Shown here piece after piece: positions 22,619-31,562 of a stretch of 64,000 nucleotides of DNA. The notes below the pieces were generated by a model. The model saw only the letters and a program-made list of their open reading frames with translations, was not told where the DNA came from and did no database searches. Each line of letters begins with the position of its first letter. Positions within the stretch are counted from its first letter, which is position 1. The position numbers and the translations under genes are program-made. The stretch covers positions 124,001 through 188,000 of the forward strand of contig NZ_NGJU01000002.1 in assembly GCF_003987495.1 (NCBI RefSeq), given 5' to 3'. Origin of the DNA: Vagococcus salmoninarum. GTDB lineage: Bacteria > Bacillota > Bacilli > Lactobacillales > Vagococcaceae.

Positions 22619-25600
22619 CTACTGTAATTCTTTTCTCCGTTGTTGAACTGCATAACCGTAACTAACTGTCATTACAATAATAATTCCTTGCATTAGACCG
22701 TTATACACTTCTTCACCAGTTTGTGGTAAGACTTTATTAATGACTGAACCACCATTCGTTTGTGGTGTCTTCTTCACTAAGCTAGCCAGACCTTTTTCAA
22801 GAAGTTTTAGGCCCTCTTCGTACTGATTAGCTGCTAAAGCTGTCTGAGCTTCTTTAAGAGCCTTTTGGAAGAGCTTCCACGACTCTGCTGTATAATTCTT
22901 CTCAGCAAGCTTCAAAGCCTCTTGAATCGCTTTTTCAAGCTTTTCTTGATCTGTTAAAACAGGCGGCGTTGTAACTTTATTTTCAGCTAAAGTAACCATT
23001 GCTGCATTTAGACGTTTAGTCATTGCTTGAACGTCTTGGTTAGTAATAACTGCTCGCCTAGCATTTTGCTGCTTGCCAGCTTTATGTAAAGCTTGAGCCT
23101 CTGTTAACACTTGACTGAATTCACTCCACGCAGTTTTTTTGTAATCTTTTGCTTGTAATTTTTCGGCTTTCGTAATAGCTGCTTTCAGCTCGACTAAATT
23201 TAAGATTTCTGGTTTTGGTTCTGCTGTCACTGGATGTTCTTTGATTGTGGCAATTGCTTTTTCTAAGGCAATCACTGCTTCGTCAATCTCAGCTTGAACA
23301 ATAAGTTTACGAGCATTGTTTTGATTGTCCCCTTGTTGGTAAATTGCTTTAGCTGTTTCAATGGCAGCTACGAAATCTTTCCACGGGTTAGGGAGGTAAT
23401 CTTTTGCTTGTAATTTTTCTGCTTTCGTAATACTTGCTTGTAATTTCGTTAAATCTAAGTCTTCCTTAGCTGGTACTTCCTCAGAAAGCTCAGAAATAAT
23501 TCGGCTACCAGGGAATTCTTCTTTGTAGGCTTCTAAGTCTTTAATTGTCATTTTCTTCAAATGATCCATTAAAACCGTGTCCATTGAAGAACCTTCTTCT
23601 TTTTCGCCACCGAGCATCGTGAAGCCATCGCCACCGGCTGCTAAGAAGTCATTCGTTGCCACATAATAATCTGCTTTTTCTTTGTCAATTTCTTTAAAGT
23701 TCCCTTCAGCATCTCTTAACTGAATACTGAAAACACGTTCCCCTTTAGTACCCTCTTTAGCAACTGCCCCTTGTTTATTAGAGTCGTATTTGACTTTAAT
23801 CGAGTCAGAGACTTGCAAGAAGCCACCGTTAGCACCTAAAGCTGGTAAACCGTTACTATCTAAAATAACTTCGCCGGCTTCATTAGTGGCATGAATTGAA
23901 TGTAATGACTGTTCAAACATGTCGTATATCGTTTGACCAGAGACTTTAATTTGGGTCACTGTGTTACCGAATGGCATGACACCAACGATATCACCTTGAG
24001 TCACAACTCCTGGGTTAATGTTTTGACGAATACCGCCACCGTTAACGATTGCGAAATCCGTTTTATTTTTAAAGCCGCCATTGACACCATAGTCGTAAAT
24101 CGCGTCACCAATTAAGTTTCCTAAGTTGGTTTCTTTAGCACGGACAAATTCCCGCGTTCCATTTAACAAAACTGGGTTGTTGTCGATAACAACTCCTTTC
24201 ATAACTTCTTTGAAGTTCGCTGCTGCTTCATCAACAATTGCTTGTACGGCTGGATCTGGTGTTAAGTCTTTTAATTCTGAGAATGGGTGTAACTTAGCTG
24301 TTAAGACTGGCTCAGCACCTGAATAGTTAGCACTAATCATGCCGACATTATTTAAGTGATTACCAGTTTGACCCATCAAGACATGACCTGATTTATGGCC
24401 ATTTTTTAACTCAGAATGTGAGTGACCGTCGATAATGAAAATCTTATCATCAGGGAAAGCTTTCGCTAACTCATCAGCTAAATATTTACTTGTTTCTTTT
24501 TTAGCTGTTGTTTCATCAAAGCCTAAGTGAGTCATGAAGACAAAGGCATCCGCTTTTGTATCGGCTTTTTTAATCTCATTTATGACTTTAATTGCTTCTG
24601 GGGCTGGCTCTGTAAACTCAACTTTTTCAACATTTTTCGGATGGGTTTTAACTGACGTTTCTGGTGTTGTTAACCCAATTAAAGCAAAGTTATATTCTTT
24701 CGTACCAACTTTTTTCTTGACAGTTGTGTATGGCTCGAAAGGTCGTTTCCCAGCATTGGCACCTTGTTTACCATTGTAGTAAACGTTAGCTGAAACAATT
24801 GGGAAAGTTAAGGCGTCTTTATAAGCTAACGCCGTCTCTAAGCCGAAATCAAATTCATGATTACCTAAAGTCATTGCGTCATAGCCTGTTTCGTTCATGG
24901 CTTTGACCATATCCATGCCTTTAGTGTAATTCGAAATCGGTAGACCTTGCATTGCATCCCCTGCATCAACTAGTAAAGTCGGTTTAACTTGATCTTTAAA
25001 GGCTTTAACACGGCCCATCCCAATTGAAGGGCTGTATTTATCTTCTAAGTATTCTAAACGACCGTGGATATCATTTGTATGCATGATAGTAAATTTATCA
25101 CTAGCAACTTCTTCAGAAAGTTCAGAAATAATCCGACTACCTGGTAATTCTTCTTTGTAAGCTTCTAAGTCTTTAATTGTCATTTTTTTCAAATGATCCA
25201 TTAAGACTGTATCCATTGAAAAACCTTCTTCTTTTTCGCCACCAAGCATTGTGAAACCATCGCCACCGGCTGCTAAGAAGTCATTCGTTGCAACATAGTA
25301 ATCTGCTTTTTCTTTGTCAATTTCTTTAAAGTTTCCTTCAACATCTCTTAATTGAATACTGAAAACTCGTTCACCAGGAATACCTAGTTTAGAATCTGCC
25401 CCTTGTTTATTAGAGTCGTATTTAACTTTAATCGAGTCAGACACTTGTAAGAAGCCACCATTGGCCCCTAAAGCTGGTAAACCATTACTATCTAAGATAA
25501 CTTCTCCGGCTTCATTAGTGGCATGAATTGAATGTAGAGACTGTTCAAACATATCGTAGATTGTTTGCCCTGAAACTTTTATTTGCGTCACTGTGTTACC

Positions 25601-28600
25601 AAAAGGCATAACGCCAACGATATCACCTTTAGTCACTACTCCCGGGTTAATGTTTTGACGAATCCCCCCACCGTTAACGATGGCGAAGTCCGTTTTATTT
25701 TTAAAGCCACCATTAACACCATATTCATAAATCGCATCACCAATTAAGTTACCTAAGTTGGTTTCTTTGGCACGGACAAATTCACGAGTCCCATTTAATA
25801 AGACTGGGTTGTTGTCGATGACAACATCTTGCATGACTTCTTTAAAGTTCGCCACTGCTTCATCAACAATTGCTTGAACTGCTGGATCTGGTGTCAATTC
25901 TTTTAATTCTGAGAACGGGTGTAATTTAGCTGTTAATTCTGGAACTTCACCTGAATAATCAGCGGAAATCATTCCAACATTATTTAAATGGTTACCAGTT
26001 TGCCCCATCAAGACATGACCTGATTTATGACCATTTTCTAACTCAGTATGTGAGTGACCGTCAATAATAAAAATCTTGTCATCTGGGAAAGCTTTCGCTA
26101 ATTCATCTGCTAAATACTTACTTGTTTCTTTTTCAGTTGTTGTTTCATCAAAACCTAAGTGAGTCATGAAGACAAAGACATCCGCTTTTTTATCGGCTTT
26201 TTTTATCTCATTTATGACTTTAATTGCTTCTGGGGCTGGTTCTGTAAACTCAACTTTTTCAACATTTTTCGGATGGGTTTTAACTGACGTTTCTGGTGTT
26301 GTTAACCCAATTAAAGCAAAGTTATATTCTTTCTTACCAACCATTTTTTTAGTCATTGCATAAGGTGAAAATGGTCGTTTGCCAGCATTGGCTCCTTGTT
26401 TACCATTATAGTAAACGTTGGCTGAAACAATTGGGAAAGTTAAGGCGTCTTTATAAGCTAACGCTGTCTCTAAGCCGAAATCAAATTCATGATTTCCTAA
26501 AGTCATTGCGTCATAGCCAGTTTCGTTCATGGCTTTGACCATATCCATGCCTTTAGTGTAATTTGAAATCGGTAGACCTTGCATTGCATCCCCTGCATCA
26601 ACGAGTAACGTTGGCTTTTTCAAATCTTTGAAGGCTTTAACACGGGAAATCCCAATCGACGGGCTGTACTTATCTTCTAAATATTCTAAGCGCCCATGCA
26701 TATCATTTGTATGCATAATTGTCAGTTGGTCTCCTAGCATTTCTGCAGGAATTTTTCCATCAGCAATTAACTGATTAATATTAACTTTTTCAACGTTTGG
26801 TGTTCGTCCATCACTAGAGGCCTTGATTAAATCGAAGCCTTCAGCCCCACTATTGATTTGCTCAATTACATAATCACGTAAGGGGTGGCTTAAATCAGCA
26901 CCGATTACTTCAAAAGATTCCTCGATCTCAACTGCCGGATCAATCGTTCCTTTACGGAAATCTTTAATATAGTTAACAATTTCTCCTCGCAACGTGTCTG
27001 GGTCTGTGTCAGATAGCGGTACTGGATCAACATAACCATCTTTGACCATCCCTTCAAAACGGTAATTATTTATTGCGATTGTTAAGGCTTGATCATCTTT
27101 GACAGGTTCTCCTTTAAAAGTTAAATCAACGATTCTTTGATTAACAGGCTTGGAAATATCGATTTTATACTTAACTCCTGTTAACATATCGTAGTTATAT
27201 ACCCGAATATTAGGGTTAAAGGCAATTGTTAAATCACCTTCTTTATATTGTTGATAATAACTTGCTTGTTTTTCCATAAATTTCTTTAATTGTGCCCCAT
27301 TCATACTGGCTTTAACTAAAGTATTAGGGTATTTATAAATATCAAAAATATCGGCAAAGGTAATATCACCTGCCACTAACTTACTGTCAGCTTTAAATAA
27401 AGCACCTGCTCCAATATCGGCTCCAGTCACATGCATTTGCACGCGATTAATTAAAGATATCATTGCCGTTGGTCGTAATTGTGCTTCTGGTATTCCTTTA
27501 ATTTCTTGAGCAGGCAAGAAATCTCCAGTTGCCTTGCCGATGACACCTTTGACATACTCTTGGGTTTTTTCATGAGCTTCTAATGTGGCTGTTCGCACAG
27601 CTTCATCAGTCGCTTGTCCTTTCGAAGAAATAATCGAGATGTCACTCTTAGTAACTTCCCACTTATTTTCAATTGCTTCTTCATCTACTGGCGGAACTGG
27701 TAGACCTTCATCTGCTGTCGTCTCATCCATTTCAGCTTCAGGTGAGGCTTCTTCCTTTGAAACTTCTAAGTCAATCCGAACAACCCCGGATCCAGTGTCT
27801 TTTACAGCCCCAGCTGGTTTTTCTTTACCGTTTTTATCTTCAAATTTATCAGCATACTCCCGGTGATCATGTCCTAAAACAAAGGCATCGATTTCCGGCA
27901 CTTCTGTAATAACATTCCGTGCTGCAGCTTCTGGGTCAGAATTATCTAAACCAGCATGAATGGAAGCAACAATCACATCGGTTTTTTCAACTTCTTGCAT
28001 GATCTTCACTTGCTTCTTAGCTTCTGCTCGTAATGATTTAAATTCTAAATGTTTAACTTTGTCCCCATCCCACATCGGAACATGAGGAATCGTCATACCA
28101 AGAATTCCGACTTTTAAGCCATCCACTTCAACGATTTCGTAGGCTTGTGTTAAATTATCTTCCGTATCTTTGAAATACGTATTAGCTGAAAGCAATGGAA
28201 ATTCAGCATCTGCATTGGCTTTCTCAATTAACTTTGTTCCAAAGTTAAATTCGTGATTCCCAAGAGCCATCGCATCATAGCCAATGACATTCATCGCTGC
28301 AATCACGGGATGAACAACATTTTGTAAACTTGGGTCCTTACTATAAAGGTCATCAGTTAATAATGTTCCTTGTAAGTTATCTCCCGCATCGACTAAGATC
28401 GTATTTGGCTGGGTTGCTCGAACATTTTTTACAATTGTCCCGATTTTCGCAAAACCAAAGTCCCCTTCTTTGTCATCCTCATAAGACCAATCCCAAACAT
28501 TACCGTGAACATCTGATGTTCCAAGAATCGTTAATTGTTTAGTAATTGTTTTTGGTTCCGCTGGAACGCTCTTTTTAACGGCTTTTTTAGCAGCTTTTGT

Positions 28601-28912
28601 TTCAGATGTCGTTTCAGACGTATTTTCTGTCACATCGGAGCCGTCCAGTGGTTTTGTCACTGTCGAACTTGTTGCTAAACTCTCCTGACTACTAGTTGCT
28701 TCAGGTTGGCTTCCGCTTTCCTCAGCATCTTGATCTAACCCTTCTGTGACCGTTTTATCAGCATCTGATTCTAAAGCGTTTACATAAGTAGAATCCGAAC
28801 CTTCATTTAACCCTTCGGCTACTACTACGCCGACTGGCGAAAAATTACTGAATAATAAAATCAATAAAGCCATAACATTAACTAGACGTATTCGATTTTT
28901 AGTCTGTTTCAC
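22619..28912 (-). CDS. LPxTG-anchored triple-module nucleotidase / cyclic phosphodiesterase
   Basis: 2097 aa. A signal peptide (1-33) is followed by a Ser/Thr-rich linker to about 120. Module 1 (about 126-700) is a CpdB-like 2',3'-cyclic-nucleotide phosphodiesterase with GTSDVHGN, LVDAGDNLQGT and ALGNHEFNFG. Modules 2 (about 731-1270) and 3 (1275-1815) are 5'-nucleotidases, each with MHTNDxHGR, VDAGDAMQG, GNHEFDFG, DGHSHxE and GGGIRQN. Then come three FIVAR-like helical repeats (about 1816-2035), LPQTGEE at 2062, a transmembrane helix and RRKE. Start is GTG with AGGGGGAG 5 nt before. It should be fixed to peptidoglycan by sortase and hydrolyse extracellular nucleotides; in streptococci and staphylococci such enzymes make immunomodulatory adenosine. 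Modules 2 and 3 are near-identical. Confidence 0.93.
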   Translation of the reverse strand: MKQTKNRIRLVNVMALLILLFSNFSPVGVVVAEGLNEGSDSTYVNALESDADKTVTEGLDQDAEESGSQPEATSSQESLATSSTVTKPLDGSDVTENTSETTSETKAAKKAVKKSVPAEPKTITKQLTILGTSDVHGNVWDWSYEDDKEGDFGFAKIGTIVKNVRATQPNTILVDAGDNLQGTLLTDDLYSKDPSLQNVVHPVIAAMNVIGYDAMALGNHEFNFGTKLIEKANADAEFPLLSANTYFKDTEDNLTQAYEIVEVDGLKVGILGMTIPHVPMWDGDKVKHLEFKSLRAEAKKQVKIMQEVEKTDVIVASIHAGLDNSDPEAAARNVITEVPEIDAFVLGHDHREYADKFEDKNGKEKPAGAVKDTGSGVVRIDLEVSKEEASPEAEMDETTADEGLPVPPVDEEAIENKWEVTKSDISIISSKGQATDEAVRTATLEAHEKTQEYVKGVIGKATGDFLPAQEIKGIPEAQLRPTAMISLINRVQMHVTGADIGAGALFKADSKLVAGDITFADIFDIYKYPNTLVKASMNGAQLKKFMEKQASYYQQYKEGDLTIAFNPNIRVYNYDMLTGVKYKIDISKPVNQRIVDLTFKGEPVKDDQALTIAINNYRFEGMVKDGYVDPVPLSDTDPDTLRGEIVNYIKDFRKGTIDPAVEIEESFEVIGADLSHPLRDYVIEQINSGAEGFDLIKASSDGRTPNVEKVNINQLIADGKIPAEMLGDQLTIMHTNDMHGRLEYLEDKYSPSIGISRVKAFKDLKKPTLLVDAGDAMQGLPISNYTKGMDMVKAMNETGYDAMTLGNHEFDFGLETALAYKDALTFPIVSANVYYNGKQGANAGKRPFSPYAMTKKMVGKKEYNFALIGLTTPETSVKTHPKNVEKVEFTEPAPEAIKVINEIKKADKKADVFVFMTHLGFDETTTEKETSKYLADELAKAFPDDKIFIIDGHSHTELENGHKSGHVLMGQTGNHLNNVGMISADYSGEVPELTAKLHPFSELKELTPDPAVQAIVDEAVANFKEVMQDVVIDNNPVLLNGTREFVRAKETNLGNLIGDAIYEYGVNGGFKNKTDFAIVNGGGIRQNINPGVVTKGDIVGVMPFGNTVTQIKVSGQTIYDMFEQSLHSIHATNEAGEVILDSNGLPALGANGGFLQVSDSIKVKYDSNKQGADSKLGIPGERVFSIQLRDVEGNFKEIDKEKADYYVATNDFLAAGGDGFTMLGGEKEEGFSMDTVLMDHLKKMTIKDLEAYKEELPGSRIISELSEEVASDKFTIMHTNDIHGRLEYLEDKYSPSIGMGRVKAFKDQVKPTLLVDAGDAMQGLPISNYTKGMDMVKAMNETGYDAMTLGNHEFDFGLETALAYKDALTFPIVSANVYYNGKQGANAGKRPFEPYTTVKKKVGTKEYNFALIGLTTPETSVKTHPKNVEKVEFTEPAPEAIKVINEIKKADTKADAFVFMTHLGFDETTAKKETSKYLADELAKAFPDDKIFIIDGHSHSELKNGHKSGHVLMGQTGNHLNNVGMISANYSGAEPVLTAKLHPFSELKDLTPDPAVQAIVDEAAANFKEVMKGVVIDNNPVLLNGTREFVRAKETNLGNLIGDAIYDYGVNGGFKNKTDFAIVNGGGIRQNINPGVVTQGDIVGVMPFGNTVTQIKVSGQTIYDMFEQSLHSIHATNEAGEVILDSNGLPALGANGGFLQVSDSIKVKYDSNKQGAVAKEGTKGERVFSIQLRDAEGNFKEIDKEKADYYVATNDFLAAGGDGFTMLGGEKEEGSSMDTVLMDHLKKMTIKDLEAYKEEFPGSRIISELSEEVPAKEDLDLTKLQASITKAEKLQAKDYLPNPWKDFVAAIETAKAIYQQGDNQNNARKLIVQAEIDEAVIALEKAIATIKEHPVTAEPKPEILNLVELKAAITKAEKLQAKDYKKTAWSEFSQVLTEAQALHKAGKQQNARRAVITNQDVQAMTKRLNAAMVTLAENKVTTPPVLTDQEKLEKAIQEALKLAEKNYTAESWKLFQKALKEAQTALAANQYEEGLKLLEKGLASLVKKTPQTNGGSVINKVLPQTGEEVYNGLMQGIIIVMTVSYGYAVQQRRKELQ
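23459..26722 (-). repeat. 1632-bp in-frame tandem duplication inside the nucleotidase gene
   Basis: Two copies, about 25091-26722 and 23459-25090, each encode one full 5'-nucleotidase module of 544 residues. Landmarks such as TATCATTTGT recur exactly 1632 bp apart (26701 and 25069). Most differences are silent third-position changes plus scattered conservative replacements, so the copies diverged under selection or are kept alike by gene conversion. Edges are approximate. Confidence 0.9.
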
Positions 28913-29022
28913 TTTTTCTCCCCCTTGTTATTCATTAAAGCTAACGTTTCTTTTAATCACTCTCTAAAAATTCCTAAATCCCCTCCTTTTTCTAGACCAT
29001 TCGTCGCTACTGACGTGACTTC

Positions 29023-29050
29023 ATTGTACCAAAAAAGCGAGTAATGTCTA
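29023..29050 (-). promoter_or_regulatory. Promoter of the surface nucleotidase gene
   Basis: TAGACA, 16 nt, TACAAT on the minus strand, about 110 nt before the GTG start, implying a long 5' untranslated region. The remaining gap to 29149 holds nothing else evident. Confidence 0.5.
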
Positions 29051-29149
29051 GGTTTATCAGTGATTTCTAATCAAAAAAAACAGCTAAACTAATATTTGTT
29101 TTATTGATTTAAAACTAGACCAGTTAAAAGCGAAGATTGTTCAACAATC

Positions 29150-29183
29150 CAAAAAAGCCCCCTTACATAGAGGGCGCTTTTTT
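29150..29183 (-). terminator. Terminator of the 277-residue GNAT gene
   Basis: Stem GCGCCCTCT / GGGGGCTTTT with T-run on the minus strand; it begins at the stop codon of the acetyltransferase gene. Confidence 0.8.
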
Positions 29184-30015
29184 AATAACGATAAATCATT
29201 TGAATTTGGCTAACTCCCCTATCTAATACCTGCTTTGATAACTGTTCATTAATTGGATCTTTTAGGTCTAAGTTACTGAAAGTGATTTTTTCGACATCTT
29301 GATAATCCCTTAACGATAACAATAATTCTTCCAAGAATGTTTGCCTTTCCTGAAGTACCAAAACTTGTTTAATAACAAGTCTTTTTTCTGAAATAATCGA
29401 TGAATAAAAAACAAAACCAATCTCATCCTTCCCATCAGTCACTAAAGCCAGTTCACCTGGTGTAACTAGTCGATTTTGCCAAATGACGACTGGCGATTCT
29501 AGCAATTGCTGCTGCTTTGTCACTGGCACTGATTTCAGGACTAAGTGAGGCTTTTTTTGAGGGTCAACTACTTTTAAGTCGATGTGACCGTTTAGAACTT
29601 CCGTTAAAGAATTAAAACCAATTTTTTCGTATAATTTAATTGCTTTTGAATTACTTGAAATAACTTCTAACAGCAATTCATCAAGCCCTCGTGCCCTTCC
29701 TTGTCCAAGGGCTGCTGTCATTAATAATTGAGCGATTCCTAATTGTCGTTTCCCAGGAATGACTGCCATACCGCCAATCCAACCTTGTTTCTTACCTTGA
29801 TAGTCTTGCTCGCCATATAATAAAATACCAACTAACTCTCCCCCTTGTACTGCCACTAGCGAAAGGCTTTTAGATAGACCTAAATGAGTAAAACGATCTG
29901 CTAACTGAGTTTGACTCATATTAATTGGCACTAAATAATCTGAAAAAGCTAAATTCCAAAGATCAGTTACTTCAGAAAAAGGTAAGTCTGATAGTTTTTT
30001 TAAATCGATTTCCAT
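29182..30015 (-). CDS. GNAT-family N-acetyltransferase, two-domain
   Basis: 277 aa. The N-terminal GNAT domain (about 5-150) has VAVQGGELVGILLYGE, the GGMAVIPGKRQLGIAQLLM acetyl-CoA loop, and LEVISSNSKAIKLYEKIGF. The C-terminal 120 residues form a second, degenerate domain with a predicted strand-helix pattern, as in Eis-like or double GNAT proteins. GGAGGAG precedes the ATG. Substrate unknown. Divergent from the glutathione peroxidase gene across 173 bases that must hold both promoters. Confidence 0.82.
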   Translation of the reverse strand: MEIDLKKLSDLPFSEVTDLWNLAFSDYLVPINMSQTQLADRFTHLGLSKSLSLVAVQGGELVGILLYGEQDYQGKKQGWIGGMAVIPGKRQLGIAQLLMTAALGQGRARGLDELLLEVISSNSKAIKLYEKIGFNSLTEVLNGHIDLKVVDPQKKPHLVLKSVPVTKQQQLLESPVVIWQNRLVTPGELALVTDGKDEIGFVFYSSIISEKRLVIKQVLVLQERQTFLEELLLSLRDYQDVEKITFSNLDLKDPINEQLSKQVLDRGVSQIQMIYRY

Positions 30016-30188
30016 AAGAACTCCTCCTTTATTTTAGTTACTTATAAATAATAAATAGGTTTAAATAATAGTTTAACATAGTTTTTTAAAAGTCTTCACT
30101 TTTCACGACTTTCTTCATTAAATGATAAGGTAAGTTTCTTTCATATTTCTTCTAATTTTGTTAAGCTAATTTAAAGGAGCGTGACCTT

Positions 30189-30653
30189 ATGTCAATTTAT
30201 TCATTTGAAGTTGAAACTGTTAACAAGGAACTAAAATCCTTGAAGGATTATCAAGGGTCTGTTGTCTTGATTGTCAACACTGCTAGTAAATGCGGATTCA
30301 CTCCCCAATTTACAGGCTTAGAAACTCTTTACGAAAAGTATCAAGATCAAGGTTTTACTGTTTTAGGCTTTCCTTGTAATCAATTTCTTCGCCAAGACCC
30401 TCAAAGTAGTGAAGAAATTTTAAGTTTTTGCCAACTAAACTATCAAGTGACTTTTCCGATGTTTGCAAAAATTGCTGTTAAAGGTAAGAATCAAGCACCA
30501 CTCTTTAATTATTTAGTTCAAAACACAACAGGTAAAAATGTTGAATGGAACTTTACAAAATTTTTAATTAACCGTCAAGGTGACGTGGTCCAACGTTTCG
30601 GGTCTAAAACAACACCAGAAGCTTTAACTAGTGAGATTGAAAAACTCCTATAA
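30189..30653 (+). CDS. Glutathione peroxidase family thiol peroxidase
   Basis: 154 aa thioredoxin-fold peroxidase. The peroxidatic cysteine is in NTASKCGFTPQF (selenocysteine in animal forms, ordinary Cys here), the glutamine in GFPCNQF and the tryptophan/asparagine in VEWNFTKFL complete the active site. The second cysteine (PCNQ, then FCQLNY) suggests thioredoxin as reductant, which is usual in bacteria that lack glutathione. AAAGGAG precedes the ATG. Monocistronic, with its own terminator; role in peroxide stress. Confidence 0.93.
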   Translation: MSIYSFEVETVNKELKSLKDYQGSVVLIVNTASKCGFTPQFTGLETLYEKYQDQGFTVLGFPCNQFLRQDPQSSEEILSFCQLNYQVTFPMFAKIAVKGKNQAPLFNYLVQNTTGKNVEWNFTKFLINRQGDVVQRFGSKTTPEALTSEIEKLL

Positions 30654-30670
30654 CTATAGGAGTTTTTTTG
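30641..30670 (+). terminator. Terminator of the peroxidase gene
   Basis: Stem ACTCCTA / TAGGAGT followed by seven T; the stop codon lies in the loop. Confidence 0.85.
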
Positions 30671-30762
30671 AGTCTACTAAATGCTCACGCCATGACTTTC
30701 CCTACTTTTTTTTCGTTAACGATATTTTTCCTTTCTTTATCTTAGATTTAAAGCTTCTTTTA

Positions 30763-30863
30763 AGGGCTATTAAAGATAGAATTAGTCATGACATCTTTTT
30801 AGGTGTTGTTATTATGAACTTATTGCCAGGAATGTTAGACGGTCGTCTAATAGCCCTTTTTTA
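30763..30863 (+). other. Structured intergenic element with two competing hairpins
   Basis: AGGGCTATTA (30763-30772) is fully complementary to TAATAGCCCT (30848-30857), which runs into a T-rich tract. Inside, TTAGACG and CGTCTAA (30835-30850) form a tight hairpin that shares bases with the outer stem, so the two cannot form together. The arrangement resembles an attenuator or small RNA with a terminator. It matches no riboswitch class I know and no convincing peptide frame is inside. The flanking parts of the 285-base gap (30654-30938) show nothing else. Confidence 0.4.
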
Positions 30864-30938
30864 TTTTATCCTCATTCTTGCTTAACTTGCTTACTTAACT
30901 GCTGCCCCTCAAAAACTACTTGAAAGAAGTGGTTTCAG

Positions 30939-31223
30939 ATGACATCTAAGACAGTAATAAAAAATTCCTTACCAATTAAATCTGTCACTTCCCAAGACCT
31001 TTTTCAATTACAAGAAACTTTAATCCAACTTCAATCATGGGAAAAAATGTTAACTACCTTTGGCACTTTTTCCACCACAACTTCCCCGCCACTAAATAAA
31101 AAGAAAAACATTCGTGACTATTACGCTAACTCCCAAGTCTTTCAACTGTTCTTACAAGATTTTTTCAAACAAACATCAACTCTTGAAAAACAAATTAGCG
31201 ACTTACAAATTAGAAAAAAGTGA
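30939..31223 (+). CDS. Hypothetical small protein
   Basis: 94 aa, basic and soluble, with a Ser/Thr/Leu/Gln-rich amphipathic N-terminal half, a Pro-Pro turn at about residue 50 and a C-terminal helix ending SDLQIRKK that could form a short coiled coil. A modest ribosome binding site (GAAAGAAGTGG) lies upstream. No family recognised. It follows the structured element at 30763-30863, which could be its leader. It could also be a chance frame. Confidence 0.45.
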   Translation: MTSKTVIKNSLPIKSVTSQDLFQLQETLIQLQSWEKMLTTFGTFSTTTSPPLNKKKNIRDYYANSQVFQLFLQDFFKQTSTLEKQISDLQIRKK

Positions 31224-31280
31224 TACGAATTCCTTCAAGTAATAACTATTTTTTAACGTTAAAAACCTAACACCTGTCCC

Positions 31281-31309
31281 TTGTTTCCCAGCTGATATTT
31301 TGCTATACT
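31281..31309 (+). promoter_or_regulatory. Promoter of the type I antitoxin RNA
   Basis: TTGTTT (31281-31286), exactly 17 nt, then TATACT (31304-31309): a good sigma-A promoter pointing at the toxin locus, with no downstream open frame. Transcription would begin near 31316. Confidence 0.75.
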
Positions 31310-31315
31310 ACAAGT

Positions 31316-31428
31316 GAAAAGAGAGCCTAGCTTTCGCCAGACTCCCTTTCTGTAGAACCGTATCAAACGGTGGCAATTTACGATTAAATAACCGCTAACT
31401 GGTCAAAGTTAATGAGCGGTTATTTTTT
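31316..31428 (+). ncRNA. Type I antitoxin RNA (par RNAII-like)
   Basis: About 110 nt from the promoter at 31281-31309 to a terminator shared with the convergent toxin mRNA. It carries GTAGAACCG...CGGTGGC (hairpin ACCG/CGGT), a pattern I associate with antitoxins of holin-like toxins in lactic acid bacteria. Two 8-nt segments are repeated in the toxin region: AGCCTAGC (31324-31331 and 31485-31492) and CCTTTCTG (31345-31352, 31532-31539 and 31574-31581). The antitoxin can therefore pair with the toxin mRNA away from the overlap, including both ribosome binding sites. This is the logic of the pAD1 par locus. Confidence 0.7.
31387..31428. terminator. Bidirectional terminator of toxin mRNA and antitoxin RNA
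   Basis: Stem AATAACCGCT / AGCGGTTATT (31387-31396 with 31415-31424), with T-run on the plus side and AT-rich flank on the other. The toxin stop codon lies inside the right arm. Confidence 0.8.
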
Positions 31429-31521
31429 GTCATTTTTTTGCAATTTAACGATCAAAGCAATCAGAGCGATGGTAAACATACCAAAGCCTAGCATTACTTT
31501 AATTGTCTCATACGCAGACAA
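31420..31521 (-). CDS. Holin-like type I toxin (Hol_Tox family)
   Basis: 33 aa: a short polar N-terminus (SAYETIKVM), one hydrophobic membrane helix (about 9-26) and a lysine-rich tail ending KNDKK. This is the pattern of the putative holin-like toxins of Firmicutes, which depolarise the membrane when overproduced. Start is TTG; AGAAAGG stands 8 nt upstream of it. An overlapping 22-codon frame with a stronger ribosome binding site begins at 31562 and may couple translation. The gene is convergent with an antitoxin RNA. Too short for ordinary gene calling. Confidence 0.75.
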   Translation of the reverse strand: MSAYETIKVMLGFGMFTIALIALIVKLQKNDKK

Positions 31522-31562
31522 AAAAGTGTTTCCTTTCTGGAGTGTTTAGCACTTACTTTCAT
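31494..31562 (-). CDS. Short leader frame of the toxin mRNA
   Basis: 22 codons (MKVSAKHSRKETLFCLRMRQ...), preceded by AGAAAGGAGGTGG, the strongest ribosome binding site in the locus. It overlaps the toxin in a different frame and stops inside it. It probably governs toxin translation by coupling rather than making a functional peptide; inference. Confidence 0.45.
   Translation of the reverse strand: MKVSAKHSRKETLFCLRMRQLK

Noticed and set aside
23933-28542. Several plus-strand frames opposite the nucleotidase gene
   Set aside because: Antisense shadows; the two similar ones (about 24534 and 26166) are similar only because the underlying gene is duplicated.
30631-30885. 84-codon plus-strand frame after the peroxidase gene
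   Set aside because: Starts inside the peroxidase gene and runs through its terminator and a structured element; no ribosome binding site.
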